Shown here: positions 8,636 through 17,021 of the stretch, in pieces | How the letters are laid out: each line of letters starts with the position of its first letter | Numbering within the stretch: the first letter of the stretch is position 1 | Origin: Bacteroidales bacterium | Lineage (GTDB): Bacteria > Bacteroidota > Bacteroidia > Bacteroidales > TTA-H9 | DNA length: 59,497 nucleotides | Assembly: GCA_028689615.1 (NCBI GenBank) | Contig: JAQVCV010000024.1 | Span: 1-59,497, forward strand | Direction of reading: 5' to 3' | The notes under the pieces: generated by a model | The model's input: only the letters and a program-made list of their open reading frames with translations | Databases searched by the model: none | What the model was told of the DNA's origin: nothing | Position numbers and translations under genes: made by a program

Positions 8636-8670
8636 AAAAAAGCGACGATAAACATCGTCGCTTTTTTTTA
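8636..8670. terminator. Bidirectional terminator between peptidase and transaldolase genes
   Basis: A perfect stem GCGACGAT / ATCGTCGC with loop AAAC is flanked by an A-run on the left and a T-run on the right, so it works as an intrinsic terminator in both directions. It lies exactly between the convergent peptidase (ends 8615) and transaldolase (ends 8690) genes. Confidence 0.9.
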
Positions 8671-8689
8671 ATAACGGCAGAGTTTTGAA

Positions 8690-9652
8690 TTATCCCAGAA
8701 ACTCTTTCTTCAGAAAATCTTCCAGTTTCAGCAGGTCGGCGGTGAATTTACGGATTCCCTCGGCCAGCTTTTCGGTGGCCATGGCGTCTTCGTTCATGAG
8801 CCAACGGAACGATTTTTCATCCGATGGAATCCGGCTGATGGTCATTCCGGCGGCTTGGGTTGCATCGAGTTTCAGTGGAACGGCTTCATCTGATTTTTCC
8901 AGCTCTTTCAGTAGTGACGGGGCTATGGTGAGCAGGTCGCAGCCGGCCAGAGCAGTAATCTCGCCACTGTTGCGGAAACTGGCCCCCATCACCTCGGTGG
9001 TGTAGCCAAAGTGTTTGTAATAGTTGAAGATTTCAGTCACCGACTGCACCCCGGGGTCATCGTCGGGGGTGTTGATCACGGTGTTTCGTTCCTTTTTGTA
9101 CCAGTCGAGGATGCGCCCCACGAAAGGTGAGATCAGGGTGACGCCGGCTTCGGCGCACGCTACCGCCTGGATGAGTGAAAACAACAGGGTGAGGTTGCAG
9201 TGGATGCCTTCTTTTTCGAGCACTTCAGCGGCTTTGATCCCTTCCCAGGTTGCAGCCACCTTGATCAGTATCCGCTCACGACCAATGCCGGCCTCTTCAT
9301 AAAGCCTGATAAGTTCGCGGGCCTTGGTAATGGTCCCTTCTGTATCGAACGAGAGGCGGGCATCCACCTCGGTGCTCACCCTTCCGGGAACGATCTTCAG
9401 GATTTCCAAACCAAAATTTACAGCCACCCTGTCGAGGCAAAGGCTCAATTGCTGAGCGGTGTCTGAGGTCAGGGCTCTGGCCTCCTCGGCTGCCTTGGCG
9501 GCCAGGTTGCGGTATTTTTCTTCTTTCGCGGCGGCATAAATCAGCGAAGGATTGGTGGTTGCATCCACGGGGCGGTAGGTGATCATCGATTCAAAATCGC
9601 CGGTATCGGCCACCACGCGGGTAACCAATTTCAATTGTTCGAGGGTGTTCAT
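8690..9652 (-). CDS. tal: Transaldolase
   Basis: 320 residues from ATG 9652. Transfers a dihydroxyacetone unit between sugar phosphates in the nonoxidative pentose phosphate pathway through a Schiff base. Recognisable family segments: [49 protein letters not shown] (the Schiff-base lysine is the K of IKVAATW), [26 protein letters not shown]. Length and motifs match the TalB class. The start at 9652 is chosen because a TATCTTTG box occupies 9681 to 9674 on this strand, which excludes the longer frame beginning at 9676. The gene is cytoplasmic and monocistronic. Confidence 0.95.
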   Translation of the reverse strand: MNTLEQLKLVTRVVADTGDFESMITYRPVDATTNPSLIYAAAKEEKYRNLAAKAAEEARALTSDTAQQLSLCLDRVAVNFGLEILKIVPGRVSTEVDARLSFDTEGTITKARELIRLYEEAGIGRERILIKVAATWEGIKAAEVLEKEGIHCNLTLLFSLIQAVACAEAGVTLISPFVGRILDWYKKERNTVINTPDDDPGVQSVTEIFNYYKHFGYTTEVMGASFRNSGEITALAGCDLLTIAPSLLKELEKSDEAVPLKLDATQAAGMTISRIPSDEKSFRWLMNEDAMATEKLAEGIRKFTADLLKLEDFLKKEFLG

Positions 9653-9673
9653 CGGGTGTAAATTTTTAGGCTG

Positions 9674-9681
9674 CAAAGATA
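9674..9681 (-). promoter_or_regulatory. -7 box (TATCTTTG) of transaldolase
   Basis: On the minus strand TATCTTTG lies 22 nt upstream of ATG 9652. It places the transcription start downstream of the longest possible start codon and so settles the gene start. Confidence 0.5.
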
Positions 9682-9730
9682 CGAAGCCCTGTCAAAAACG
9701 GCTCGCCACTCCCCCGCCTATTGCTCCTGT

Positions 9731-11164
9731 TTATTTCAACTCATACACATACCAGCTTTTGGTTCGCCCCACCCACCCGTTGAAATCGAAATGTTTGGCC
9801 CATTGAGGCACGGTGGTATAAACCAACCGGGGCTGCAAGCCCAACTTTTTCACGGCGTCGGGGTTGCGTGTTACGAAGATGGAGTGATATCCGGCAAGGG
9901 GCTTCAGGGTTGTATCGGGGGAAATCTGCTTGATTTGCATAGCCCGGCTGCGGTAGAAGGTGTAATCGAGCAGGCTGCGGTAGGGGTGACCCTCGGTGTA
10001 GTAAAGAACCGACTTCCCCGGGAATTGATAATAGACTGTGCGATAGAGTGCCACGAGATCGTCGGCAGGACGGAAAGTGATGTAAACAAGCAGGATATAA
10101 TTCACCAGCAGGGAAAACCCTATTAGTCGCCCGAACCACCGACGGGTAGTCAGATCGGTAGAAAACCGCTCTTTGACGATGAGAATGGCTTCGGCCACCA
10201 ACACGGGCAGAAAGCCGGTGAGGGGTAGCAGAAACCTGATCTCCTTGTGCCCAATCAGAAAATGAACCACTATAAAAGGCAGCAACGTGAAGGTGAGTGC
10301 ATCGGTGCGCCTGAAAACAAACACCACCAACGGAGCCACGAGGAAGAGGAGCGTAAGTGGCGTGATGCCCATCAGCACCGTTTCGGTGAAGTAGAACCAC
10401 CAGGGTTGCAAGCCAAACTGGGACACCTTGTCGTGCAGAATGTTTTGGTTCAGGTAATTCCACGCTGTAAAGGTGAGGCGACCATAATACCAACTATCGA
10501 GTGCCACCCCGAGGGCAACCATCACCAAAACCCCCGCCGATAGGAGTATGGCTTCACGAAGTTGCCGCCTGATGATCGCCAGCCATATCACCAAACCACC
10601 AATCATCAGACCCGCCTGAAAACGTGTTACAAACGACAAACCCAGCACCATCCCTATCAACAGCCACTGTAAAGAGCTGTATTGGTTGCGCAACCTGATA
10701 AGGGCGAATCCGATGAGAAAAAGACTCCCCGACCAACTCTCCGACGAGTACCGAACGCCGTTGAACACTGCCACCCAAAGCAGAAACGATAACAGGAGAA
10801 ACCAGATGTACAGTTTCCCGCTGCCAAACCGGCTCCGGTAAGCCCTTACCATCAACCAGATGCCAGTAAAGGCTAAAACAGCGCTCAGCAAACGGCTGAT
10901 AAAAGTCACCACAAAAGGGTCGGGCGACCCAAAAAATCCGACCAGATGGTAAAGCGCGACGATGAGGGTAGGCTGAAAAGCGGGTCGCATGGCTGCCGGA
11001 TATTCCCAGGGCAGGGCTTCGGCGGTGGTGAGTCCAAGTTTCAGGGCCGCGAACTCAAGTATCTGAAAATGCTCATCCACATGGATAAAACCAACGGAAA
11101 AAACAGAAGCCACCAGGAAAAGGATGGCGCTGAGCAACATGATTCGTTTTTCGGTCAATGGCAT
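9731..11164 (-). CDS. Polytopic mannosyltransferase-like protein, GT22 (Alg9/PIG-B) type
   Basis: 477 residues with about 10 to 12 hydrophobic segments. Two GT22 signatures are visible: HVDEHFQILE after the first membrane helix (eukaryotic Alg9/PIG-B members have an HPDEHFQ-like motif) and HKEIRFLLPL (compare the family's HKE.RF.) in the middle. Such enzymes are GT-C glycosyltransferases that use a lipid-linked sugar donor, usually dolichol-phosphate mannose in eukaryotes and a polyprenyl-phosphate sugar in bacteria. The acceptor here is unknown. ATG 11164 is preferred over the frame start at 11251 because a TATTTTTG box lies at 11248 to 11241 and the extra residues are not hydrophobic. The neighbouring transaldolase has its own promoter. 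Confidence 0.8.
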   Translation of the reverse strand: MPLTEKRIMLLSAILFLVASVFSVGFIHVDEHFQILEFAALKLGLTTAEALPWEYPAAMRPAFQPTLIVALYHLVGFFGSPDPFVVTFISRLLSAVLAFTGIWLMVRAYRSRFGSGKLYIWFLLLSFLLWVAVFNGVRYSSESWSGSLFLIGFALIRLRNQYSSLQWLLIGMVLGLSFVTRFQAGLMIGGLVIWLAIIRRQLREAILLSAGVLVMVALGVALDSWYYGRLTFTAWNYLNQNILHDKVSQFGLQPWWFYFTETVLMGITPLTLLFLVAPLVVFVFRRTDALTFTLLPFIVVHFLIGHKEIRFLLPLTGFLPVLVAEAILIVKERFSTDLTTRRWFGRLIGFSLLVNYILLVYITFRPADDLVALYRTVYYQFPGKSVLYYTEGHPYRSLLDYTFYRSRAMQIKQISPDTTLKPLAGYHSIFVTRNPDAVKKLGLQPRLVYTTVPQWAKHFDFNGWVGRTKSWYVYELK

Positions 11165-11240
11165 GGCTATGAATTGCGTTAACAACAAAATCGGGAAACC
11201 TTCGACGAAGACGGAATGATGAAACCGCTCAATCGCGCGG

Positions 11241-11248
11241 CAAAAATA
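11241..11248 (-). promoter_or_regulatory. -7 box (TATTTTTG) of the GT22-like gene
   Basis: Minus-strand TATTTTTG lies 77 nt upstream of ATG 11164 and overlaps the first codons of the longer frame starting at 11251, arguing for the shorter protein. Confidence 0.4.
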
Positions 11249-11362
11249 CACCCATTCCCTTACAATTCCTTCATGGCTGGCTTCGATAGTTCCATTCCTT
11301 CCGTTCCATCACCGGAAAAAGACAAAGATCCGCAGGAATCGGCTACCTAACGGCCAATTGTT

Positions 11363-11370
11363 TACCTTTG
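11363..11370 (+). promoter_or_regulatory. -7 box (TACCTTTG) of the OstA-like gene
   Basis: TACCTTTG lies 28 nt upstream of ATG 11398. The longer frame start at 11368 falls inside this box and is therefore rejected. Confidence 0.55.
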
Positions 11371-11397
11371 CCACTTTTGAAGGCATCTTCATTCCCG

Positions 11398-12999
11398 ATG
11401 TCAGATACCAGAAAAATTCTGTTTCAAGTTGCTCTATACCTATTGTTTATGCTCCATGCTATTCCTCTTCGTTCTGTTTTGCTTGTAGCGCTCCTCGCGG
11501 GTCTTATTCCCCTCCGTGCTCAACTACAACCCACACCCGAACCCGGGCGCAAACTGATATTGGTAAAAAAAGCCGACGTGGGCATCAGCGAAAAAGTAAA
11601 CGGCATTGAAATCACCAAATTCGTGGGCAACTGCATCTTCGAGCACGACGGTGCCCTCATGTTTTGCGATTCTGCATGGGTTGACAACGCCTCAAACACC
11701 CTCGATGCCCTCGGGCACGTGTACATCAACATCGGCGACACCATCGACATCTGGAGCGATTCGCTCTACTACGACGGTAACATCCGAATGGCTACCCTTT
11801 ACGACAACGTGAAACTGGTGGACAGAAAAGCCGAACTCACCACCGATATCCTCTTTTACGACCGCACCATCGAACGGGCTCACTACCCCAACTACGGCTT
11901 TATTACCAACGAAACCGACCACCTCAACAGCCTCGAGGGTTACTATTTCGCCCGTACCAAAGTATTCAATTTCCACACCGATGTGGTGCTCACAAACCCC
12001 GATTACGTGCTTAAAAGTGATACCCTGGTGTACGAATCGCGTGAGAAAATATCGCGCATCTTTGGCCCCACCACCATCACCGGGAAGGAACGCTACGTAT
12101 ATTGCGAACGGGGCTGGTACAATTCCGAGTCGGGCAACTCGCACCTGCACGAGAAGGTTTTCATCAGGCAGAAAGACCGCACCCTGAATGCCGACAGCGT
12201 GTATTACGACAAGAAAACCGACTTCGGAAAGGCTTTCGGCAACGTGGTGATGCACGATACCACCCACAAGGTGTTTGCCTTCGGGCAGCGCGCCGATTAT
12301 GCCGGTGAAGCCGGCTATGCCTGGATCAGCGATCGCCCCGAAGCTCGTTTTATTGACAAAGGCGACACCCTTTATATGCACGCCGATACCTTGCGCGTGA
12401 CGTTCGACACGGCCAAAAACGTGCAGCGAATGTGGGCCTTCAGGCACGTGAAATTCTTCCGTTCCGATATGCAGGGGGTTTGCGACTCGCTTTGCTATGT
12501 GCAGGCCGATTCGCTGGTTACCCTTTATGGTGTGCCAGTGCTGTGGAACGATGTAAACCAACTTACTTCCGACACCATCCGCATGTGGGTTGCCAACCGG
12601 CAGGTTGACTCGGTTTACTTCGTGAATGCTGCCTTCATCACTCAGTTAGATGACAGCGCCGGACTTACCTACAACCAGATTAAGGGACGAAACATGCAAA
12701 GCTATTTCGCCGACAACAAACTTCACCTGGTGCATGTGCTGGGCAATGCCGAATCGGTTTATTATGCGCGTGAAGAGGATAAATCGCTGATAGGGATCAA
12801 TTTCTGTGTGTCAAGCTGGATGAAAATCAAAGTGAAGGAAAACCAGATTGACGACATCATCTACATTCAGGCACCCGACGGGGGCTTTTATCCCGAAAAA
12901 GATTTTCCGGCAGATAAAAAGCTGCTTAAGAACTTCAAATGGCACGGTGCCGACCGGCCCACGAAACCAGATGATATTTTTATTCATCGGGGGGAGTGA
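11398..12999 (+). CDS. OstA/LptA-like lipopolysaccharide transport protein
   Basis: 533 residues. After an N-terminal hydrophobic segment (ILFQVALYLLFML, then a second one ending LIPLRAQ), the protein consists of repeated beta-strand units rich in D-S-L/V-x-Y (LYYDGN, LFYDRT, SVYYDKKT, TLYMHADTLRV), the hallmark of OstA-like beta-jelly-roll repeats. Segments such as GNCIFEHDGALMFCDSA and AFGNVVMHDTT match the two-copy OstA_2 arrangement of Bacteroidota. The family bridges the periplasm for LPS export (LptA-like role). The C-terminus (FKWHGADRPTKPDD) is typical. It is a single gene with its own promoter, followed directly by repeat DNA. Confidence 0.88.
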   Translation: MSDTRKILFQVALYLLFMLHAIPLRSVLLVALLAGLIPLRAQLQPTPEPGRKLILVKKADVGISEKVNGIEITKFVGNCIFEHDGALMFCDSAWVDNASNTLDALGHVYINIGDTIDIWSDSLYYDGNIRMATLYDNVKLVDRKAELTTDILFYDRTIERAHYPNYGFITNETDHLNSLEGYYFARTKVFNFHTDVVLTNPDYVLKSDTLVYESREKISRIFGPTTITGKERYVYCERGWYNSESGNSHLHEKVFIRQKDRTLNADSVYYDKKTDFGKAFGNVVMHDTTHKVFAFGQRADYAGEAGYAWISDRPEARFIDKGDTLYMHADTLRVTFDTAKNVQRMWAFRHVKFFRSDMQGVCDSLCYVQADSLVTLYGVPVLWNDVNQLTSDTIRMWVANRQVDSVYFVNAAFITQLDDSAGLTYNQIKGRNMQSYFADNKLHLVHVLGNAESVYYAREEDKSLIGINFCVSSWMKIKVKENQIDDIIYIQAPDGGFYPEKDFPADKKLLKNFKWHGADRPTKPDDIFIHRGE

Positions 13000-13004
13000 T
13001 TTTA

Positions 13005-13135
13005 GGATTTGAAGATTTGAAGATTTGAAGATTTGAAGATTTGAAGATTTGTTGATTTGTTGATTTGTTGATTTGTTGATTTGTTGATTTGTTGATTTGT
13101 TGATTTGTTGATTTGTTGATTTGTTGATTTGTTGA
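13005..13135. repeat. 9-bp tandem array (GATTTGAA/GATTTGTT type)
   Basis: About five copies of AGATTTGAA run into about ten copies of GATTTGTTG with almost no decay. Because the period is 9, it gives an open but meaningless frame on the reverse strand. Related AT/C-rich 9-bp arrays occur at 56510 to 56560 and 59397 to 59497. Confidence 0.9.
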
Positions 13136-13193
13136 AGGTGGCGAAGCAGGTAGTTTTATCGATTTGTTTCCCTCTGCGGCTCCGGGTTTTACG

Positions 13194-13247
13194 CTGTCAA
13201 GTAATTTCAGGAAGCGACACACTGTCAAGTAATTTCAGGAAGCGACA
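13194..13247. repeat. Two tandem copies of a 26-nt unit
   Basis: CTGTCAAGTAATTTCAGGAA plus GCGACA occurs at 13194 to 13219 and again, identical, at 13222 to 13247 (28-nt period). Confidence 0.85.
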
Positions 13248-13310
13248 GTTCCCGAGTGTCGTTCCACAGTTCCCGAGTGTCGTTCCACAGTTGGGGAGTC
13301 TCGTTCCACA
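13248..13310. repeat. Three tandem copies of a 21-nt unit
   Basis: Unit GTTCCCGAGTGTCGTTCCAC plus A at 13248 and 13269 (identical) and a third copy at 13290 with three changes. A partial fourth copy follows (GCTCCCGTG). Confidence 0.85.
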
Positions 13311-13350
13311 GCTCCCGTGTTGCGATAAAGCAACTTTTTAATGTCAAAAA

Positions 13351-13788
13351 TGCATGAAACAGCATTACCCACAGACGATTAATAATCGAACCAGCGGATT
13401 ATCCATAAGTTCAGGTTTGTTATAACATGGATTTATAGGCTATTGTATTCGCTTGCAGGGTATTCTTTTACCGCTAAGATCGCGAAGACAAGACGCTAAG
13501 AGCGCCAAGATTTTTCGACCGGTATTGTAAAGACCGCGGAGATGCCTGCGTCATCTGACGTTCGCTAATGCTAACGGGTAATACTCGTATGGTCTGCACG
13601 AAGTGCCTTCGCGGTCTTAAAAATCCGTGTCCATTATCTTGGCGATCTTTGCGGGAAGCTACCTTAGCGATCTTAGCGGTAAAAAACACCAGCGCGAAGC
13701 GCGGGTGCACAAGATCGAAGTCAGAGAAATCGAACCAGCGGATTATCCGTAAGTTAAGTTTTGTTTTAACAACGATTTATAGGAGAAA
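13351..13788 (-). repeat. Composite noncoding element, copy 1 (about 430 bp)
   Basis: The reverse complement of this stretch aligns almost end to end with 46836 to 47274. Each copy has two direct repeats of about 55 to 60 bp at its ends (here 13385 to 13438 and 13729 to 13782, containing ATCGAACCAGCGGATTATCC). Between them lies a core bounded by an inverted repeat: TTTACCGCTAAGATCGC at 13467 and GCGATCTTAGCGGTAAA at 13667. No protein-coding frame is conserved between the copies, so it behaves like a dispersed repeat or a structured RNA/DNA element and not like a gene. Confidence 0.85.
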
Positions 13789-13813
13789 GCAAAGGGGAAG
13801 CAATGCGAAATCG

Positions 13814-13865
13814 CAATTCCGCTGGTTATAATGCAAGGGGAATAGAGCCAGATAGCGGGGATTGA
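13814..13865 (+). repeat. Small hairpin element CAATTCCGCT ... TAGCGGGGATTGA
   Basis: CAATTCCGCT (13814) can pair, with one G-U and one bulge, with AGCGGGGATTG (13854). The same two words recur at 35923 to 36057 between upxY and the first sugar gene, so this is a dispersed small hairpin family. Confidence 0.55.
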
Positions 13866-14004
13866 ATGTTGGTGCAGCCGGATTTAAAACGCGAAGCCGT
13901 GGCAAGGAGGAGTGTTAACAAACAGTTTATCAGCCTTCAACAAAGCCGGTCGGGCAATCATCAGAAAGGCTTGTAGGAAGACTGAAAGTGAAACTGAAAT
14001 AGGG

Positions 14005-14787
14005 TTATTCGAGCCTGAGGGCTTTGATCAGGGCCTGCCGCTTGAGTGAATCGGAGGGTTGAGGCGTTGTTCCAAGGGCTTGTTCCCAGTCGCCATACAT
14101 GGGGTTGGGCAGCACGATGAACCGACGACCAAACTCATGTCTCAACGAATCGGTATGATGACGTCGCATTTGAGCATCGTTGGCTTCAAACAGGCTGGTG
14201 AAATCGTTGAGGTTGTCGCCGGCAAGCAGCACGATGTTGAATTTTTCCAGCACCCTGTTTCGCCTGTCTTCTTTGTTCGATACCGAGGTTCGCAGCAGCA
14301 GATGGGCGGTATCGGCCATGGGGAAGCGTTGGTTTTGAAGGTTAAGCAGTGTTGGTATCAACTCTTTTTGTTTTCTGTTCGAGATGTAGAAAACCTCAAC
14401 ACCATGGGTGGCCGCGTAGTTTAAAAATTCTACGGCACCCGGGATGGTTAGGGCCGATGCCTCGCCCACCCATTCGCTCCACCCGGTGGGGTAGTTGGTT
14501 CCGTTTACGATGCACCGTGCCTCAAAGGGGCTGTTGTCAAGCACGGTTTCGTCGATATCGACCACCACCGCAGGTTTTTTCGATGGATTGGGGTGTGAGG
14601 CCAATTCCTGATCGAGTCTCAACTGTGCCAGGTTGTAGGCCTGATAGCAAAGGGCGCGGTATTCTTCGGCGCGTTGAAACCACAAGGTGGCCATAATCAG
14701 GTGGTCGTTGTTTGAACGGGCGGGTTGCTGGGCCAACGCGTTTAAAGCGGTTGCCGTTAGCAGCAGGGGGAGGAGAATTTTTTTCAT
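14005..14787 (-). CDS. Exported class C (e(P4)-type) acid phosphatase
   Basis: 260 residues. Signal peptide MKKILLPLLLTATALNALAQ without a lipobox Cys, so probably a soluble periplasmic protein rather than a lipoprotein. The HAD/DDDD nucleophile motif is VVVDIDETVLDN with Asp77 and Asp79, followed by SNRK (the Ser/Thr motif II region) and LLAGDNLNDF (the acidic motif). These are typical of the class C acid phosphatase / lipoprotein e(P4) 5'-nucleotidase family, which dephosphorylates nucleotides in the periplasm. It lies 12 nt downstream of mtgA on the same strand and is probably co-transcribed with it. Confidence 0.92.
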   Translation of the reverse strand: MKKILLPLLLTATALNALAQQPARSNNDHLIMATLWFQRAEEYRALCYQAYNLAQLRLDQELASHPNPSKKPAVVVDIDETVLDNSPFEARCIVNGTNYPTGWSEWVGEASALTIPGAVEFLNYAATHGVEVFYISNRKQKELIPTLLNLQNQRFPMADTAHLLLRTSVSNKEDRRNRVLEKFNIVLLAGDNLNDFTSLFEANDAQMRRHHTDSLRHEFGRRFIVLPNPMYGDWEQALGTTPQPSDSLKRQALIKALRLE

Positions 14788-14799
14788 AGCATGACAGTA

Positions 14800-15495
14800 T
14801 TAATCGGGGAATTCAACTTTTTCGATGTTGCTCATATTGCGAAGTATCTGCCCTTGTCTTTTCTTAAGGTACGATGTGGGGCGGGCAGGGTTTCGTCGTC
14901 GGGGATCGGGCAGAGCTGCTGCAAGGAGAGCTGCCTCGGCGCGTGTAAGCTTTTTCGCGCTGTGTCCAAAGTATTTCTGCGACGCGGCCTCGGCGCCGTA
15001 GATGCCCGGACCCATCTCTATCACGTTGAGATAGACTTCCATGATGCGTTCTTTGCTCCAGAATATCTCAACCATCAGGGTGAAATAGGCCTCGAGCCCT
15101 TTGCGAATCCATGTACGGCCAGGCCACAGAAACACGTTCTTTGCGGTTTGTTGGGTGATGGTGCTGGCTCCATGTTTCCGTTTGCTCCGTTCGTTGTGTT
15201 TTCGGGCCTTCTTGATGGCTTCAAGGTCGAAACCAAAATGATCCATGAAACGGTTGTCTTCGGAGGCTACCACTGCCTGAACCAGGTTTGGCGAGATTTC
15301 ACCGATCGGTCTCCAGGTCTTGCTGATGCCTACCCCTTTGTCAGAAAACAGCCCTTCGCCCCATCTGATCACCATCAGCGGGGTGAGCGGAACCCTGAGG
15401 AAACTGTAAAGCAATGTGACCACCAGGGTGCTTAAAAAGAAAAACAGCACAAGCCTTTTGAGCCAAAACGTTAAACGTTGAAACAGCTTTTTCAT
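14800..15495 (-). CDS. mtgA: Monofunctional peptidoglycan glycosyltransferase
   Basis: 231 residues. A membrane anchor lies at residues about 14 to 32 and the rest is a single GT51 domain that polymerises lipid II into glycan strands in the periplasm. Motifs: EDNRFMDHFGFD with catalytic Glu79, KHGASTITQQTAKN, RKGLEAYFTLMVEIFWSKERIMEVYLN (EIFWSK-ILE-like motif) and GAEAASQKYFG. There is no transpeptidase domain, and length and N-terminus match MtgA. A TAATTTTG box lies upstream at 15583 to 15576. The phosphatase gene follows after 12 nt. Confidence 0.95.
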   Translation of the reverse strand: MKKLFQRLTFWLKRLVLFFFLSTLVVTLLYSFLRVPLTPLMVIRWGEGLFSDKGVGISKTWRPIGEISPNLVQAVVASEDNRFMDHFGFDLEAIKKARKHNERSKRKHGASTITQQTAKNVFLWPGRTWIRKGLEAYFTLMVEIFWSKERIMEVYLNVIEMGPGIYGAEAASQKYFGHSAKKLTRAEAALLAAALPDPRRRNPARPTSYLKKRQGQILRNMSNIEKVEFPD

Positions 15496-15544
15496 AGATC
15501 AGTCCGAAACTTTAAAACCAACAGCGCACCTGTTTTGTTATTGT

Positions 15545-15583
15545 TACCTTTGCAATGCACAGGTGAAAGGCTCCGCAAAATTA
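15545..15583. promoter_or_regulatory. Divergent promoters for mtgA and the alcohol dehydrogenase
   Basis: TACCTTTG on the plus strand (15545 to 15552) precedes the dehydrogenase at 15651 by about 100 nt. TAATTTTG on the minus strand (15583 to 15576) precedes mtgA at 15495. The transcripts overlap by some 20 to 30 nt at their 5' ends. Confidence 0.5.
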
Positions 15584-15650
15584 GCCAAAACATGGTTGGT
15601 TCGCTACTCAGGGGGCTTCGCCAATTGCTTAACCCTTAAAAATCATTTTT

Positions 15651-16805
15651 ATGAAAAATTTCACGTTCTACAACCCTACCCGAATCCATTTCGGGAAGGG
15701 ACAAATAGCCAAACTGACTACCGAGCTTCCGGCCGATGCCCGTATTTTAATGACCTACGGGGGCGGAAGCATCATGAAGAATGGCGTTTATGAGCAGGTG
15801 ATGAAAGCTGTTGGAAACCGTCACCTGGTTGAGTTTGGCGGGATTGAACCCAATCCGCGCTACGAAACCCTGATGAAGGCCGTGGAGGTTGTCAGGGAAC
15901 AGAAACTCGATTATTTGCTGGCAGTTGGAGGCGGATCGGTGGTTGACGGCACCAAGTTCATTGCTGCCGCTGTTGACTACCAGGGCGATCCATGGGATTT
16001 TTGTACTCGTGGTGTGCAGTCGAAAAGTGCTCTCCCAATTGGTGTGGTGCTCACTTTGGCAGCCACGGGCAGCGAGATGAATGCCGGTGGGGTGATAACG
16101 CGCGAGGAATTCAAGTCGAAGCGGGCTTTTGGCAACCCCCTGGTTTTCCCACGCTTCTCGGTTCTCGATCCCGAAACAACTTTCTCGCTCCCCCCGCGTC
16201 AGGTGGCCAACGGCATCGTGGATGCCTTTGTGCATACCACAGAGCAATACCTTACTTTCCCGGCTGAAGCTCCTCTGCAGGACAGGCAGGCCGAAGGGAT
16301 TCTGGCTACACTCATAGAGGAGGGATCTAAAGCCATGGAACAGAATCCTGACTACGACAACCGCGCAACCTTGATGTGGAGCGCAACCCAGGCTCTCAAC
16401 GGCCTGATTGGAATGGGGGTTCCGCACGATTGGGCCACCCACATGATTGGCCATGAGCTCACAGCGCTTCACGGCCTCGATCATGCTGTTACCCTGGCCA
16501 TCGTTTGGCCGGGCGTTATGAGGGTGATGAAGGAGGAGAAAAGATCCAAACTGCTGCAATTTGCCGAACGTGTTTGGGAAATTGCAGAAGGCTCCGAAGA
16601 TGAACGAATTGAAAAGGGCATCGCTCTCACCGACGATTTCTTCAGAAGCCTGGAGATGAAAACCCGCCTGTCTGAACACCAAATCGGCAGCGCATCGATT
16701 GATCTTATTGTCAGCCGCCTCGAAAATTCAGGAATGAAAAAACTGGGTGAACGCGGCACAATAACACCCGAAAAGGTGAAAGAAATACTTACCGAAAGGT
16801 TGTAA
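15651..16805 (+). CDS. Iron-containing alcohol dehydrogenase (YqhD/BDH type)
   Basis: 384 residues. The start MKNFTFYNPTRIHFGKGQI is characteristic of the NADPH-dependent YqhD/butanol dehydrogenase branch, which reduces a broad range of aldehydes to alcohols in the cytoplasm. The nucleotide-binding segments are TYGGGSIMKNGVY and LAVGGGSVVDGTKF. Metal ligands are expected in IVDAFVHTTEQY and in MGVPHDWATHMIGHELTALHG-type His-rich helix (HDWATHMIGHEL, then LDHAVTLA). Monocistronic, with its own promoter and a strong terminator downstream. Confidence 0.93.
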   Translation: MKNFTFYNPTRIHFGKGQIAKLTTELPADARILMTYGGGSIMKNGVYEQVMKAVGNRHLVEFGGIEPNPRYETLMKAVEVVREQKLDYLLAVGGGSVVDGTKFIAAAVDYQGDPWDFCTRGVQSKSALPIGVVLTLAATGSEMNAGGVITREEFKSKRAFGNPLVFPRFSVLDPETTFSLPPRQVANGIVDAFVHTTEQYLTFPAEAPLQDRQAEGILATLIEEGSKAMEQNPDYDNRATLMWSATQALNGLIGMGVPHDWATHMIGHELTALHGLDHAVTLAIVWPGVMRVMKEEKRSKLLQFAERVWEIAEGSEDERIEKGIALTDDFFRSLEMKTRLSEHQIGSASIDLIVSRLENSGMKKLGERGTITPEKVKEILTERL

Positions 16806-16824
16806 AAACCCTTCTCACAATACC

Positions 16825-16852
16825 AAGGGCAGCCGTCAGGCTGCCCTTTTTT
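16825..16852 (+). terminator. Intrinsic terminator after the alcohol dehydrogenase
   Basis: Perfect 10-bp stem AAGGGCAGCC / GGCTGCCCTT with loop GTCA, running into a T-tract. Its core resembles the terminator after the next gene at 20698. Confidence 0.92.
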
Positions 16853-16912
16853 ATTCGGCAAATCCTTTACCGGTGCCGGAGTAATGATATTTTGCTTTTT
16901 TTTAGGGGGCGT

Positions 16913-16992
16913 TGGCAATCAAGAACAAATAAGATACCTTTGCATTTGTTTTAAGTTCGTGTTTTAACCTATTGATGGGGTGGCTATCTTTG
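16913..16992 (+). promoter_or_regulatory. Two tandem promoter-like boxes upstream of the BNR/PKD protein
   Basis: TTG near 16914 followed by TACCTTTG at 16932 to 16939 fits the consensus spacing. A second -7 box, TATCTTTG, lies at 16985 to 16992, 30 nt before ATG 17022. The second box overlaps the longer frame's GTG at 16980, which is therefore rejected as a start. Confidence 0.55.
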
Positions 16993-17021
16993 CAACTCCA
17001 AACTTACCAAATGATAATTCC

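Larger units (their letters stand above)
13000..14004. other. Noncoding, repeat-dense kilobase
   Basis: About 1,005 nt with no supportable gene. In order it holds: a 9-bp tandem array, two copies of a 26-nt unit at 28-nt spacing, three copies of a 21-nt unit, a 430-bp composite element found again inverted near 47 kb, and a small hairpin element (13814 to 13865). The open frames across it (for example 12980 to 13228 on the minus strand) are translations of repeats. Confidence 0.8.

Noticed and set aside
11692..12561. Minus-strand frame of 289 residues opposite the OstA-like gene
   Set aside because: Antisense shadow; Gly/Val/His-rich composition comes from the reverse of the repeat-rich OstA coding sequence.
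12980..13228. Minus-strand frame of 82 residues made of repeated QQINKST words
   Set aside because: It is a translation of the 9-bp tandem array; the period of 9 keeps any frame open.
13458..13710. Frames inside the composite element as a small gene
   Set aside because: The frames are not conserved between the two copies of the element.
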